From a virus: a stretch of DNA of 61,869 nt. The notes beneath the pieces are model-generated. The model did no database searches and had not been told where the DNA came from. It saw only the letters and a program-made list of their open reading frames with translations. This document shows, piece after piece, positions 53,504 through 61,718 of this stretch. The position numbers and the translations under genes were made by a program. The stretch's first letter is position 1; each line of letters opens with the position of its first letter. Where the stretch lies: the IMG/VR virus record IMGVR_UViG_3300021962_000105, positions 1 through 61,869 of that record. The stretch is one strand, 5' to 3'.

Positions 53504-54089
53504 AAAAACCACACCTTACATTGTTATCCTTGGGCTTATCCTAATCATTCTTTATCAAGAGGGATGTTTTGGAAAGAAGAAGGCTGGGGATACTCTAAGA
53601 ATCAATGGAAAGGACTATGAAGTTATCAAACACGAGATTGATACCTTCTATGAAACTAAAATCGAAACTAGATACAAAAAAGGCGAAGACATCGTTCATG
53701 AGGTCGAAGTTGTGAAAGAAATACCTGCAAATGTAGATACAGCTTCAATCCTGAAGGACTACTATGCTAGAATTTTTTACAGCGATACATTTAAATTAAA
53801 GGACACCCTTGGGTATATTGCAGTTAACGACACAATTTCTAGAAACAGAATAGTTGGAAGAAAATACTACACTTCAATTAATATTCCAACCATTAAAGAA
53901 ACTATATACCTAAAAGAACTTAGCAATGCTTGGTTTATCGGACCATCTTTTCAGCTTGGAAATCCTGCTTCCCTTGGAGGAGATATTCAGCTAAAGACTA
54001 AAAAAGACATGCTATTTGGGGTCGGAATGGGAATCAATTCAAACATTACTCCATATCTTAGAGGGTCTGTGAGCTGGAAAATAAAATAA
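53490..54089 (+). CDS. Membrane-anchored protein, C-terminal beta domain
   Basis: In this 199-residue protein, residues 1-8 are basic, 9-22 form one transmembrane segment (PYIVILGLILIILYQ) and Cys26 follows. The Q-E-G-C context is a poor lipobox, so a signal anchor is more likely than a lipoprotein. A charged, partly coiled region (about 40-100) precedes a C-terminal beta segment (AWFIGPSFQLGNPASLGG; MLFGVGMGINSNITPYLRGS) resembling outer-membrane strands. The arrangement suits a protein that spans the envelope, such as a lysis (spanin-like) or superinfection protein. That role is inferred. Confidence 0.65.
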   Translation: MKNLKKTTPYIVILGLILIILYQEGCFGKKKAGDTLRINGKDYEVIKHEIDTFYETKIETRYKKGEDIVHEVEVVKEIPANVDTASILKDYYARIFYSDTFKLKDTLGYIAVNDTISRNRIVGRKYYTSINIPTIKETIYLKELSNAWFIGPSFQLGNPASLGGDIQLKTKKDMLFGVGMGINSNITPYLRGSVSWKIK

Positions 54090-54097
54090 ACTCTTAA

Positions 54098-56587
54098 ATG
54101 GCAACATATACTACCACATCCAAATATGTACAACTGACCCCTTACATGGTCATGGAGTACATGTATGCGGATCAACCCAATCCAGAGACGTATAACGTCA
54201 ACACGGGAAGCACAACTGTTTCCTATGATAAATTGATCAATGGAATGGTCCAGTCGATTGGTGGAACTGCCGATAATGGGGTTCAGATTTTTAACCAAAG
54301 TCAGAACTACAGTCTTACAAAAAATACAACCCTAAATAACGTTGTTAGAGTTACGGATAATAGCTTTATTCCGCTTAATCCAAATTACATTATTCCATAT
54401 AACGACTTCAATCCTAAGTTGACTTCAACTGCAGATCTTCCTGTGGATTTTTCGAGCAACTTTGCAATCGTTTATGACTCTGTTAGATATCACATTCTAG
54501 CAGGTTACAACTTGGGTAATATCGATGGAGTTATTCTCGGAATAGATTTCCTAGACGTTGATGGAACTTATGTGACCTTTTCTCAAATCTTTATAGATAG
54601 CGGATTTGCTGGACAATACACTCTAAACCCAAGTCCTTTAATGATAGGAATTAACTCCTATGACAAGTACTTTGAGATTAAGGTTCCGAGTTTAGTCAAT
54701 CTAAATAATCAGTACATTTCTTCCCCAACACCATCTTTAACTCCTGCAGCTCTCCTGAGTCACAGTGGGAAAGGATTTGTGGTTGGATCCCCAATGAGAG
54801 TTAGAGCCTATGAGGTTCTAAATACAACTCTGACTACAGGATATGTTACTTATGGAGCTAACCTAATTTCAACTCTTTCTCTTGAATCTGAGGATCCTTT
54901 TAGAAATATTGGAGCCTACATTTCTCCTGCAGATACTGGGGACTTCTTTGAGTATTTTGCAACTGACAATGGAGGATTTATTGAAGATTTTATTCTCTTC
55001 CAGAATTCCATCGGGAATCAATACTACATCCAGAACGACATTAAAGTTTTTGAACAGATAGGAACAGCTTTCATCCAGACTGCTAATTTCTATACGATCC
55101 AGACTAATGCCTACGACATTCCGAATCTCTACAGGCCAATCATCAGAAACTCCGGTGTGGCTTCGACTTTTAATCTAAGGTATACTATGACCTTGGTAAA
55201 CTCTGTAGATCAGTCTAGGGTCACTAGAATAGCTTCTGTGACATATAATAACCCAGCCAAGTATGGTGCCTATATTGCTCCCCTTCAACTTCAGAATCTT
55301 CCACAGGTTCAGAAGATCTACAATAAAGTAGCGACGGAGACGAACATCAGCGTTCCGAGTTCAAATCCAACTCCTAGGATTATTGTTAAGTACAGCAACG
55401 TCTTCTACGAGAGAAACCTCGTAAACACCACGATGACTAATCTGGTGGTAAAAGGAACAACAATCACCCAAGCAGACGGGGGATCTGTACAGGACCAGAC
55501 CGTGTATGGACAAGGAAAAGCATACATTAGAATAAGTCCATTCGACAACTATTATAAGTTTACTTTCTATAAACAGGGAGCAGACGGAAACACCCAACTG
55601 ATCGATCTAGAATCTTCTGGAACTTATTACATGGTGTTTCTTAACAATAGTAACAAGAAAGTTTCTGCCCCAACAATTGACGATAAAAACATAGCAAATC
55701 CGGCCAAAGGGGAACTTGCTTTCAAAGTTTCTGAAACTTTGGCTACCGATGTTCTTCAATATACAAACAGAACATATACAATTACAAATCGTCCTCCTGC
55801 AGCAAACGATCCAAATATTGTCAGTGATCAGATCCCAACCACAGGAGCTGCAAAAAATGCACTAGCTAGCAGATCTACTGCTTTAAATGACAGCATTAAA
55901 GACGTTGTTCTTTCTGCTCAGAATATAGACCAAAGTCTCTTGAGTGGGGTCTTAACAGTTTCTGCTAATGCTTCTTCAGTTCTTTACTATGGAAACTGGC
56001 TGAAAGTCGATGAACCGATCCCAAGTACATCTCCAACTAGTGGAGCTACCGGAGCAACTGCTACTGTTGTACAGACCAACACAAATCAGCCTACTTCTGC
56101 TACTGCATTCTTAGGATCTGCGGCACTTCCAGTTTCAGTGGGAAATAATATTCTCAACACCCAGCCACAAACTGGAGGAGGAACGGCAGCAACAGGATTT
56201 GCTTTCACAAGTGAAAATGGAGTAGAGGTTACTCGACCATCCAACTCGGCTTCGTCTGGTCAAAGATTATCAACCACTGAACTAAAGTCTGCAATTTCAC
56301 TGGCTGTTAAATCTATGTTATCGGAGGGAATAACCGTTCAATATATTATCAACTACTTCTTGAACGTTCAGTCTCCTGGATATAAACTATACGTGGGAAT
56401 AACTAAGAAGATCTTCACGGATGCAGTTAAGGGGATATTTACAGATGCTGATCTTACAATTCTAAACAACTATGGAAACACCAACGCTGGGCAAACTAAT
56501 GGAGGATCTGCTTCTAACCAGGGATCAACCGGAAATGCAACAGGAGGGGATTCCGGGACTTCTAGACCACCTGCAGTCCAGCAGTAA
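54098..56587 (+). CDS. Large virion structural protein
   Basis: This 829-residue, beta-rich protein has an N-terminal segment with YVQLTPYMVMEYMYADQPNP, then repeated strand regions, and a C-terminal helical part (LKSAISLAVKSMLSEGITVQ; ITKKIFTDAVKGIFTDADLT) followed by a Gly/Ser/Asn tail. It starts nine bases after the membrane protein and precedes the tube-fold gene, so a tail or neck position is likely. No family recognised. Confidence 0.6.
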   Translation: MATYTTTSKYVQLTPYMVMEYMYADQPNPETYNVNTGSTTVSYDKLINGMVQSIGGTADNGVQIFNQSQNYSLTKNTTLNNVVRVTDNSFIPLNPNYIIPYNDFNPKLTSTADLPVDFSSNFAIVYDSVRYHILAGYNLGNIDGVILGIDFLDVDGTYVTFSQIFIDSGFAGQYTLNPSPLMIGINSYDKYFEIKVPSLVNLNNQYISSPTPSLTPAALLSHSGKGFVVGSPMRVRAYEVLNTTLTTGYVTYGANLISTLSLESEDPFRNIGAYISPADTGDFFEYFATDNGGFIEDFILFQNSIGNQYYIQNDIKVFEQIGTAFIQTANFYTIQTNAYDIPNLYRPIIRNSGVASTFNLRYTMTLVNSVDQSRVTRIASVTYNNPAKYGAYIAPLQLQNLPQVQKIYNKVATETNISVPSSNPTPRIIVKYSNVFYERNLVNTTMTNLVVKGTTITQADGGSVQDQTVYGQGKAYIRISPFDNYYKFTFYKQGADGNTQLIDLESSGTYYMVFLNNSNKKVSAPTIDDKNIANPAKGELAFKVSETLATDVLQYTNRTYTITNRPPAANDPNIVSDQIPTTGAAKNALASRSTALNDSIKDVVLSAQNIDQSLLSGVLTVSANASSVLYYGNWLKVDEPIPSTSPTSGATGATATVVQTNTNQPTSATAFLGSAALPVSVGNNILNTQPQTGGGTAATGFAFTSENGVEVTRPSNSASSGQRLSTTELKSAISLAVKSMLSEGITVQYIINYFLNVQSPGYKLYVGITKKIFTDAVKGIFTDADLTILNNYGNTNAGQTNGGSASNQGSTGNATGGDSGTSRPPAVQQ

Positions 56588-56609
56588 CATTTATCCATAA
56601 GACAACACG

Positions 56610-57161
56610 ATGATATTAAACGCAAGATCCAATAGTTTTTACTTTGTCTTCCCTAGGGGATTTTTTCCTCCTGGGATAGAAACAAAGTATTTTCAGTACA
56701 TCAAGAATCAATCGATTCCCTATGATACTCTGACCCAGTACATGAATAGCACTATTCAGTCTGTCACGTTCCCATCTCTGCAGGTGGACAATGTAACTCA
56801 GACTAGACCTCTAGGTAAGAAGATAACATACCAATCAGCTACCCCAATTCAGAACTTATTCTCTCAGGGATTTTCTGTTACATTTAGAATGGCTTCTGGA
56901 TTTATCAACTACTTCGTGATGTTGGAGACGATGCTTGAACACCTTAACTTTAAGAATCCCGATTTATTTGTGGAGAATTTACCTCTCCAGGTTCTGGATA
57001 ACTCTGGAAACGTAGTAGCAACTGTCCAATTTAAGGGGGTAACAATAGCTTCTCTTTCTGAGCTGAATTTGAACTACACCCAGAATGCTCCGACGGCAAC
57101 AGCATTCACCGCCGGATTTAACTACAACTACCTAGGAATTGATCTCGATATGGCTAGATAA
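56610..57161 (+). CDS. Tail-tube-fold protein (gp19/gp54-like)
   Basis: In this 183-residue beta protein the order of strands (STIQSVTFPSLQVDNVTQTR; IQNLFSQGFSVTFRMASGF), a helix (INYFVMLETMLEHLNF) and the final strands (VVATVQFKGVTIASLSELNL) fits the tube fold shared by T4 gp19 and the tube-initiation proteins gp48 and gp54. The size is close to T4 gp19 (163). It may be the tube itself, a tube terminator or the baseplate cap. Which one cannot be told from sequence alone. Confidence 0.6.
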   Translation: MILNARSNSFYFVFPRGFFPPGIETKYFQYIKNQSIPYDTLTQYMNSTIQSVTFPSLQVDNVTQTRPLGKKITYQSATPIQNLFSQGFSVTFRMASGFINYFVMLETMLEHLNFKNPDLFVENLPLQVLDNSGNVVATVQFKGVTIASLSELNLNYTQNAPTATAFTAGFNYNYLGIDLDMAR

Positions 57162-57176
57162 TTTTTATCGAGTCGA

Positions 57177-57184
57177 GATATATA
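57177..57184 (+). promoter_or_regulatory. Putative late-type promoter (GATATATA)
   Basis: GATATATA lies 21 bases before the ATG at 57206, in the short gap after the tube-fold gene. Confidence 0.6.
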
Positions 57185-57205
57185 GTCTATAAAATAATAA
57201 AAGAG

Positions 57206-57451
57206 ATGAGAAAATTTTCTGAACTAACCAAGATAAACGAAATGAAGTACGGTCAGCCAATGTATGGTAAAAATGACCTAAAGCAACACATGAAAAACAC
57301 TCTGGTTGCTGCTTCTGGAAACGACCAAAGGGTCCTAAACGACATCGTTGACTGTCTAACCGATGAGCAGATGGAGAAGTGCTTCAACAAGCTAGCTAAA
57401 GTTTATCAATATACTGGACAAGTAGGACAAGCAGTACAGCCTAAAATGTAA
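57206..57451 (+). CDS. Small protein with capsid-targeting-like N-terminus
   Basis: This 81-residue protein begins MRKFSELTKINEMKYGQPMY, with FSEL at residues 4-7 and INE at 10-12, an exact I-x-E site for a gp21-type protease. The mature part holds a helical, Lys/Asp-rich segment with DIVDCLTDEQMEKCFNKLAK and two cysteines. It has its own promoter-like element. A packaged small protein, possibly delivered on infection, is inferred from the leader. Confidence 0.66.
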   Translation: MRKFSELTKINEMKYGQPMYGKNDLKQHMKNTLVAASGNDQRVLNDIVDCLTDEQMEKCFNKLAKVYQYTGQVGQAVQPKM

Positions 57452-57459
57452 TTTCACCC

Positions 57460-57795
57460 GTGTCAAGTCTTATTCAAATTCAATATGGTCTTGACTCCAA
57501 TGGGAATCCTCTTTCTGTTTCTATTAATCCGGAATTAGTCGGATCTTATAAGACATCTCCTACTAAATTTTATATTTTTTTAGACTCGGTCAACTCTAGT
57601 TCGGTTCTTTCTTCTTCTACCAATTTCCAAACACTTTTGGATTTTTATGCAGTAACCGGAGCTACTGGAGCTACTGGCTCGGGAAACTATATGGAATCCC
57701 TTTGGAATAATGCTATTTTAGCTAGCAGTTCTATCTCTTACCTGAACTTCTATAGCTCTGGTTTTTCCCTGTCACAAACAATTCTTTCTAGCTAA
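57460..57795 (+). CDS. Hypothetical small protein (GTG start)
   Basis: This 111-residue beta-rich protein starts with GTG at 57460, eight bases after the upstream stop; there is no ATG start nearby. Its start (SSLIQIQYGLDSNGNPLSVS) and a GATGATGSG segment are visible, but no domain is recognised. Its stop overlaps the next ATG by one base. It and its neighbour are of like length and may be relatives, though similarity is too low to claim. Confidence 0.5.
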   Translation: MSSLIQIQYGLDSNGNPLSVSINPELVGSYKTSPTKFYIFLDSVNSSSVLSSSTNFQTLLDFYAVTGATGATGSGNYMESLWNNAILASSSISYLNFYSSGFSLSQTILSS

Positions 57796-58112
57796 TGGAG
57801 TTCATTAGAATTGCTTATCTTTCTGGATCAGAAAAATTGTATAGTTCTTTCTCGGTGAGGAGTTTTTCAGAGATGAAATCTGATCAGAGCTCAGTCTATC
57901 TGTACTTTAGATCCCTATCAACGGCAGGACCTTTAAGTGCTGGAAAAATCTACTATGGAACTGTGGTTGAATTTGCCAAAACTGACCTAGCATATCAGAT
58001 TTTTCAGGAAATATCACTAATCTTATCTTCTTTAACAGATAATAAAATAGTGACCCTGGATTTTACCACTGATACTCTGGTTACCCTAACTTTTAGTTCT
58101 ATCCAGGACTAG
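57795..58112 (+). CDS. Hypothetical small protein
   Basis: This 105-residue protein starts at the A of TAATG. Predicted strands are EFIRIAYLSGSEKLYSSFSV and TDTLVTLTFSSIQD, with a helix DLAYQIFQEISLILSSL. No motif is recognised. It ends 35 bases before the RuvC-like gene. Confidence 0.52.
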   Translation: MEFIRIAYLSGSEKLYSSFSVRSFSEMKSDQSSVYLYFRSLSTAGPLSAGKIYYGTVVEFAKTDLAYQIFQEISLILSSLTDNKIVTLDFTTDTLVTLTFSSIQD

Positions 58113-58147
58113 AGAACTTATCTCTCACTAATCACTATAACATTTTT

Positions 58148-58813
58148 ATGATCTATATTGGAATAGACTTTTCATTAACGTCTCCTGCATTCTGCGTCTA
58201 CAAAGACGGAAGGTATAACTGGGGAAGTTTAACTAGAACCGACAGAACTGCAGAGTCTCTCAGAAAGTCAAAGGACAAACCCTATGCCATTTTGGATGGG
58301 GATCCCGATATAGATCTCTTTTTTCTAACCAAGAAGGAGATGCCGGAAGAATATTCTGCCAGAGAAAGGGTCAAGATTGACTATTTTCAAGATATTGTAG
58401 ATGTGTTCTGGTATCATATCGAGCCATTCATTGAAGGGGAGGATGTTAAGATCGCCATTGAGGGACTCAGCTTTTCCTCCAATGGAAATGCCTTGATTGA
58501 CATCTCGATGGCAACAGCTCTCATTAGGAAAAAGATTGTGGACAAGATCGGGTCAAAAAACTTCTATGTTTTTCCACCGACTGCAATCAAGAAGTTTGCA
58601 GGAAAAGGCAACTTCAAGAAGGACGAGATGTATCATGCACTGGTAGAAAAGGCTCCGACTGCAGGAGGAAATTTCTCCGACTTTACCGATGTTATCGCTA
58701 AGCATGCTTCGTCTTGGATTACCAAATCCAAGCAGGTAAACAAGCCGATCGACGATCTGGTAGATGCTTCTTGGATCTGCCTTTTTTTGCAAGAAACGAT
58801 AAAAAATGGATAA
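58148..58813 (+). CDS. RuvC-like Holliday-junction resolvase
   Basis: This 221-residue protein begins MIYIGIDFSL, placing the first catalytic Asp at residue 7. The second acidic residue is Glu105 in VKIAIEGLSFSS and the last pair lies in PIDDLVDAS (Asp202/203 and Asp206). This is the D-E-D/D pattern of the RNase H-fold resolvases. It probably cuts branched DNA during replication or packaging, in place of the T4 endonuclease VII. It stands directly before gp32 and the recombination genes. Specificity is inferred. Confidence 0.82.
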   Translation: MIYIGIDFSLTSPAFCVYKDGRYNWGSLTRTDRTAESLRKSKDKPYAILDGDPDIDLFFLTKKEMPEEYSARERVKIDYFQDIVDVFWYHIEPFIEGEDVKIAIEGLSFSSNGNALIDISMATALIRKKIVDKIGSKNFYVFPPTAIKKFAGKGNFKKDEMYHALVEKAPTAGGNFSDFTDVIAKHASSWITKSKQVNKPIDDLVDASWICLFLQETIKNG

Positions 58814-58819
58814 ATTTCG

Positions 58820-58827
58820 GATATATA
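58820..58827 (+). promoter_or_regulatory. Putative promoter (GATATATA) for gp32
   Basis: GATATATA just after the RuvC stop lies 85 bases before the gp32 ATG, a longer leader than at the other copies. The region between contains a hairpin and an A-rich stretch. Confidence 0.55.
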
Positions 58828-58912
58828 TGATGTTTCAAAGAAACATTTAGAGGATTCCGGAGTTTAATAAGTGTAATTTAAAACAAACAACTAAAAAAAT
58901 TTAAAAGAAATC
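58828..58912 (+). promoter_or_regulatory. Putative autoregulatory leader of gp32
   Basis: A perfect 7-bp hairpin (ATGTTTC/GAAACAT, 58830-58846, loop AAA) is followed by GGATTCCGGA and then about 40 bases nearly free of G and C that include TTTAAAA and AAATTTAAAAG up to the ATG. T4 gp32 mRNA is autoregulated by cooperative gp32 binding at an unstructured A/U-rich leader next to a folded RNA nucleation site. The layout here is the same type; no binding evidence exists. Confidence 0.5.
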
Positions 58913-59884
58913 ATGAGCAATTTGGACATTTTCAATCTCGACGCAGAGTCTTTAGTGACTCCAGTAAAAAAAGAAGGATCTAAAGATCTAGAATTTTACA
59001 AACCCTATCCAGAAGACGGAAAGGACGGTGTTTACAAATCATTAGTTAGATTCGTTCCTAACTCAAGTGAACCCACAAAATCAAAAATCCACAAGTATTA
59101 CGTTTACCTAAAAGACCCTTCAACAGGTAATGGTTTTTCTGTAGACTGTCCTTCAACTGTGGGTAAGAAGTCTGTCTTGAAAGACATCTTCTGGAAGCTT
59201 CAGAATTCAAATTCTGCAGCAGACAAAGAACTTTCTAAGAACTTCAGCAGAAAAGAGGATTACTATTCTCTAATTCAAATCGTTCAGGACAAGAACAGAC
59301 CTGAGCTAGAAGGAAAAATTATGATCTTCAAGTTTGGTAAAAAACTAAACGATATGATCGAAGCTCAGTTAAAGCCTGAGTATGGCGAGCCAGTAAATCC
59401 TTTCGATTTATTCAACGGTAAGCTTTTCTCAATCCACGCTAGAAAAGTTGGTGAGTGGAACAATTACGACCTATGTTCTTTCGTAGGTGAAAGATGTCCT
59501 ATCGAAGTCAGCGGTAAGAAAATGGAGAAGAATCAAGACGATATGAACGCAATCGTTGAGTATCTAAAGACTGGTCCTCAGAATCTTACTTCTTTCGACT
59601 ACAAAGATTGGGACAACGAGACAACCGAGAAGGTAATGTCTGTTATCAGAAACACAGTTCCTGATGGAAGATTGGTTAGCGAAGTTCTAGGTGGAGCAGC
59701 AGCATCTTCTAACTCTTCTAATTCTTACAGCTCACCTGCAGCTTCAGTGTCTTCTTCGACACAAGAATTCTTCAACGAAGCTTCTTCAACCAACGTTGGT
59801 TCTACCCCAACTAAAGTTCAGACTTCATCGAGTCCGAGCACATCATCGGCTTCATCATTAGACGATCTTTATAAAGATCTATAA
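58913..59884 (+). CDS. 32: Single-stranded DNA-binding protein, gp32-like
   Basis: In this 323-residue protein the core fits T4 gp32: YKSLVRFVPNSSEPTKSKIH, then YYSLIQIVQDKNRPELEGKI and MIFKFGKKLNDMIEAQ (like V-V-x-D-x-x-x-P-E-x-E-G-K and F-x-F-G-x-K-I), and WNNYDLCSFVGE. The T4 zinc-binding Cys cluster is absent; only DCPSTVGKKS remains. The C-terminal 70 residues are a Ser/Thr-rich linker ending in an acidic tip (SSLDDLYKDL), like the acidic tail by which gp32 contacts partner proteins. It coats single-stranded DNA in replication and recombination. A terminator follows. Confidence 0.9.
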   Translation: MSNLDIFNLDAESLVTPVKKEGSKDLEFYKPYPEDGKDGVYKSLVRFVPNSSEPTKSKIHKYYVYLKDPSTGNGFSVDCPSTVGKKSVLKDIFWKLQNSNSAADKELSKNFSRKEDYYSLIQIVQDKNRPELEGKIMIFKFGKKLNDMIEAQLKPEYGEPVNPFDLFNGKLFSIHARKVGEWNNYDLCSFVGERCPIEVSGKKMEKNQDDMNAIVEYLKTGPQNLTSFDYKDWDNETTEKVMSVIRNTVPDGRLVSEVLGGAAASSNSSNSYSSPAASVSSSTQEFFNEASSTNVGSTPTKVQTSSSPSTSSASSLDDLYKDL

Positions 59885-59893
59885 TAAGAACCT

Positions 59894-59921
59894 AAAGGGG
59901 TCTTACAAGACCCCTTTTTTA
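59894..59921 (+). terminator. Rho-independent terminator after gp32
   Basis: A 9-bp stem AAAGGGGTC/GACCCCTTT with loop TTACAA continues into a T run. It lies nine bases after the gp32 stop and so allows gp32 to be made as a single-gene transcript. Confidence 0.93.
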
Positions 59922-59933
59922 TCCCCTTTAATT

Positions 59934-61004
59934 ATGCAAGAATCCAGAATAGAAGACCTGTTGACCACTGTCCTGGTTAAAGAATTTCCAGGAGAACCGT
60001 CCAAGCACAAAATATACCGAGCAGGAAATAGACTCAACTTCTCCTGTCCATACTGCGGAGACAGCAGAGATGGAAGAAAGAAGAGAGGAAATTTCTACCT
60101 AGACACTTTATCTTATAAGTGTTATAATGGCGGATGCGGTATCTTTAAAGACATGTATAGCATCCTTAAAGATTACGGCATGATCGATAAGGTTGGTCAA
60201 GACGAGAGGACTGAGATTCTAGACACGCTACACAGCAGGAAGGAGAAGCGTAAGACGTACTACGGAGATATTGATATTTCCCTATTCTTCGACGACGATA
60301 TTAAAAAATACATCATCCCCAGGTCTGAGTTTATGGAAAGAATGGGACTTCAAGAAGCTCGAGGTTCTAAGATTGAAATTTATCTCACCAGAAGGAACCA
60401 AAATCCAGATCAAAAGTTTGCCTGGGATCCTGCAAAGCAGAGACTTTATATCTTTAATCTCTCCCGGGAAGGAAATATTCTTGGACTCCAGTTCAGAAAT
60501 ATGCAGCACGGAGGGGGAAATACCGGATCTAAATACTACACCTACAAGCTCAGCGGAATCTGGGAGAAACTTCTGGGATGCACAGATGAGGAATTCTTAA
60601 ATGGATGCAGGAAGATAGATCCAATTTCGACTGTGTTCAACATAGGAACCATTTCTTTCAACGACACAATCACAATCTTTGAAGGACCTATGGACTCTTT
60701 CCTCTGGAAGAACTCGGTAGCTCTATGTTCGGTGGAAAACAGATTTCCATTCGAGATGGACAATCTCCAGTTCTGGTATGACTGGGATAATGCAGGAAGA
60801 GCAAAGTCTTCAGAGTTTCTAGCAGAAGGAGCAACAGTCTTCAACTGGAGAAAATTCTTGGAAGATCACCAACTTCCAACCAATAAAAAATGGGACTTAA
60901 ATGATCTAGTTAACTTCTTGAGATCCAAAGGACTCAAGATCAGAAGATTTGATTACTATTTTACAGAAGAGGTTTTAGACCTAAAAGATTTTATTGATGT
61001 TTGA
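59934..61004 (+). CDS. 61: DNA primase, gp61-like
   Basis: This 356-residue protein has a zinc-ribbon start with Cys38, Cys41, Cys63 and Cys68 (FSCPYCGDSRDGRKKR; YKCYNGGCGIFKDM), followed by a basic region. The catalytic Toprim motifs are ITIFEGPMDSFL (about residue 246) and FWYDWDNAGRAKS (about 280), with the Glu and Asp-x-Asp metal ligands in place. It makes RNA primers for lagging-strand synthesis, in T4 together with the gp41 helicase. T4 gp61 is 342 residues. Confidence 0.88.
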   Translation: MQESRIEDLLTTVLVKEFPGEPSKHKIYRAGNRLNFSCPYCGDSRDGRKKRGNFYLDTLSYKCYNGGCGIFKDMYSILKDYGMIDKVGQDERTEILDTLHSRKEKRKTYYGDIDISLFFDDDIKKYIIPRSEFMERMGLQEARGSKIEIYLTRRNQNPDQKFAWDPAKQRLYIFNLSREGNILGLQFRNMQHGGGNTGSKYYTYKLSGIWEKLLGCTDEEFLNGCRKIDPISTVFNIGTISFNDTITIFEGPMDSFLWKNSVALCSVENRFPFEMDNLQFWYDWDNAGRAKSSEFLAEGATVFNWRKFLEDHQLPTNKKWDLNDLVNFLRSKGLKIRRFDYYFTEEVLDLKDFIDV

Positions 61005-61224
61005 AATAAATTTATCATTCGAAAATACAGAATTATGGGAGGAGTCCCTGGACAAAGTAGAGGGAGATGGAAAGCTAAAGTTTCCGGTCACCTTTCACGA
61101 CCAGATTCCACCAATAGAAGAAATACCCGATCATCTTACTCTGCTTCCGCCAAAGAAGCAGGAGAAGGCGGTAAGGGTCATACAGTTAGGAAAAAATAAA
61201 AAAGACAAGAAAGGACTATTTTAA
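60997..61224 (+). CDS. Small hypothetical protein in the recombination operon
   Basis: ATG 60997 was chosen over the TTG at 60994; the start overlaps the primase end by eight bases. The 75-residue product starts MFEINLSFENTELWEESLD, has a proline/glutamate middle and a basic end (VIQLGKNKKDKKGLF). Its place between primase and UvsY-like genes implies a replication or recombination partner; no family recognised. Confidence 0.55.
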   Translation: MFEINLSFENTELWEESLDKVEGDGKLKFPVTFHDQIPPIEEIPDHLTLLPPKKQEKAVRVIQLGKNKKDKKGLF

Positions 61225-61225
61225 G

Positions 61226-61705
61226 ATGTCAGAAGTATTTCCAGAATACAACCCGGTTCCAGAGGAACAACAGCCCACCGACTTCGGAAAGATGTTCGAG
61301 AGGGAGAGAGCGGAATGGAGGGAGAAGATCCAAGTTATTTCTCTGCACATCAAGAACATTAAGACCGTTGCGGAAGCACAGGTGGATTTGTTTTCTACCC
61401 GTCAGACTCTGCTAGAATATAGCTACAAGCTCGCACAAATAATTTCTAAGCTGTCGACCAAGGAAAGACAGATGAGAGCCAAGAAGCTGAAAGAATACAC
61501 AGAAGGAAAGGACATTAGATATGGAGCAAACGAGAAGACGACTCTCATCGAAGGGGACCTAGCCGAACTGAGCGAGAAGATGCAGCTGGTAGAGGGACAT
61601 AGAAAATACATCGATCAGACCATCCAAACCGTGGATCACATGCTTTATGGGATCAAAAGTCGCATATCTCTTGAAGACTACTTAAGGGGTAGTACCATTA
61701 AATAA
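61226..61705 (+). CDS. uvsY: UvsY-like recombination mediator
   Basis: This 159-residue, almost wholly helical, basic/acidic protein resembles T4 UvsY (137 residues) in its C-terminal third: a helix with TTLIEGDLAELSEKMQLVEG and YIDQTIQTVDHMLYGIKSRI, close to the pattern of T4 UvsY that ends in ALDAIKSRG. UvsY loads the UvsX recombinase onto gp32-coated DNA. The downstream gene is UvsW-like, the same neighbour as in T4, which supports the call. Overall similarity is low. Confidence 0.65.
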   Translation: MSEVFPEYNPVPEEQQPTDFGKMFERERAEWREKIQVISLHIKNIKTVAEAQVDLFSTRQTLLEYSYKLAQIISKLSTKERQMRAKKLKEYTEGKDIRYGANEKTTLIEGDLAELSEKMQLVEGHRKYIDQTIQTVDHMLYGIKSRISLEDYLRGSTIK

Positions 61706-61718
61706 CAATATATAGACC

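Noticed and set aside
58113-58147. Possible hairpin before the RuvC-like gene
   Set aside because: Stem of only four bases; not convincing.
61707-61714. AATATATA before the UvsW-like gene
   Set aside because: Only four bases before the ATG, too close for the promoter spacing seen elsewhere.
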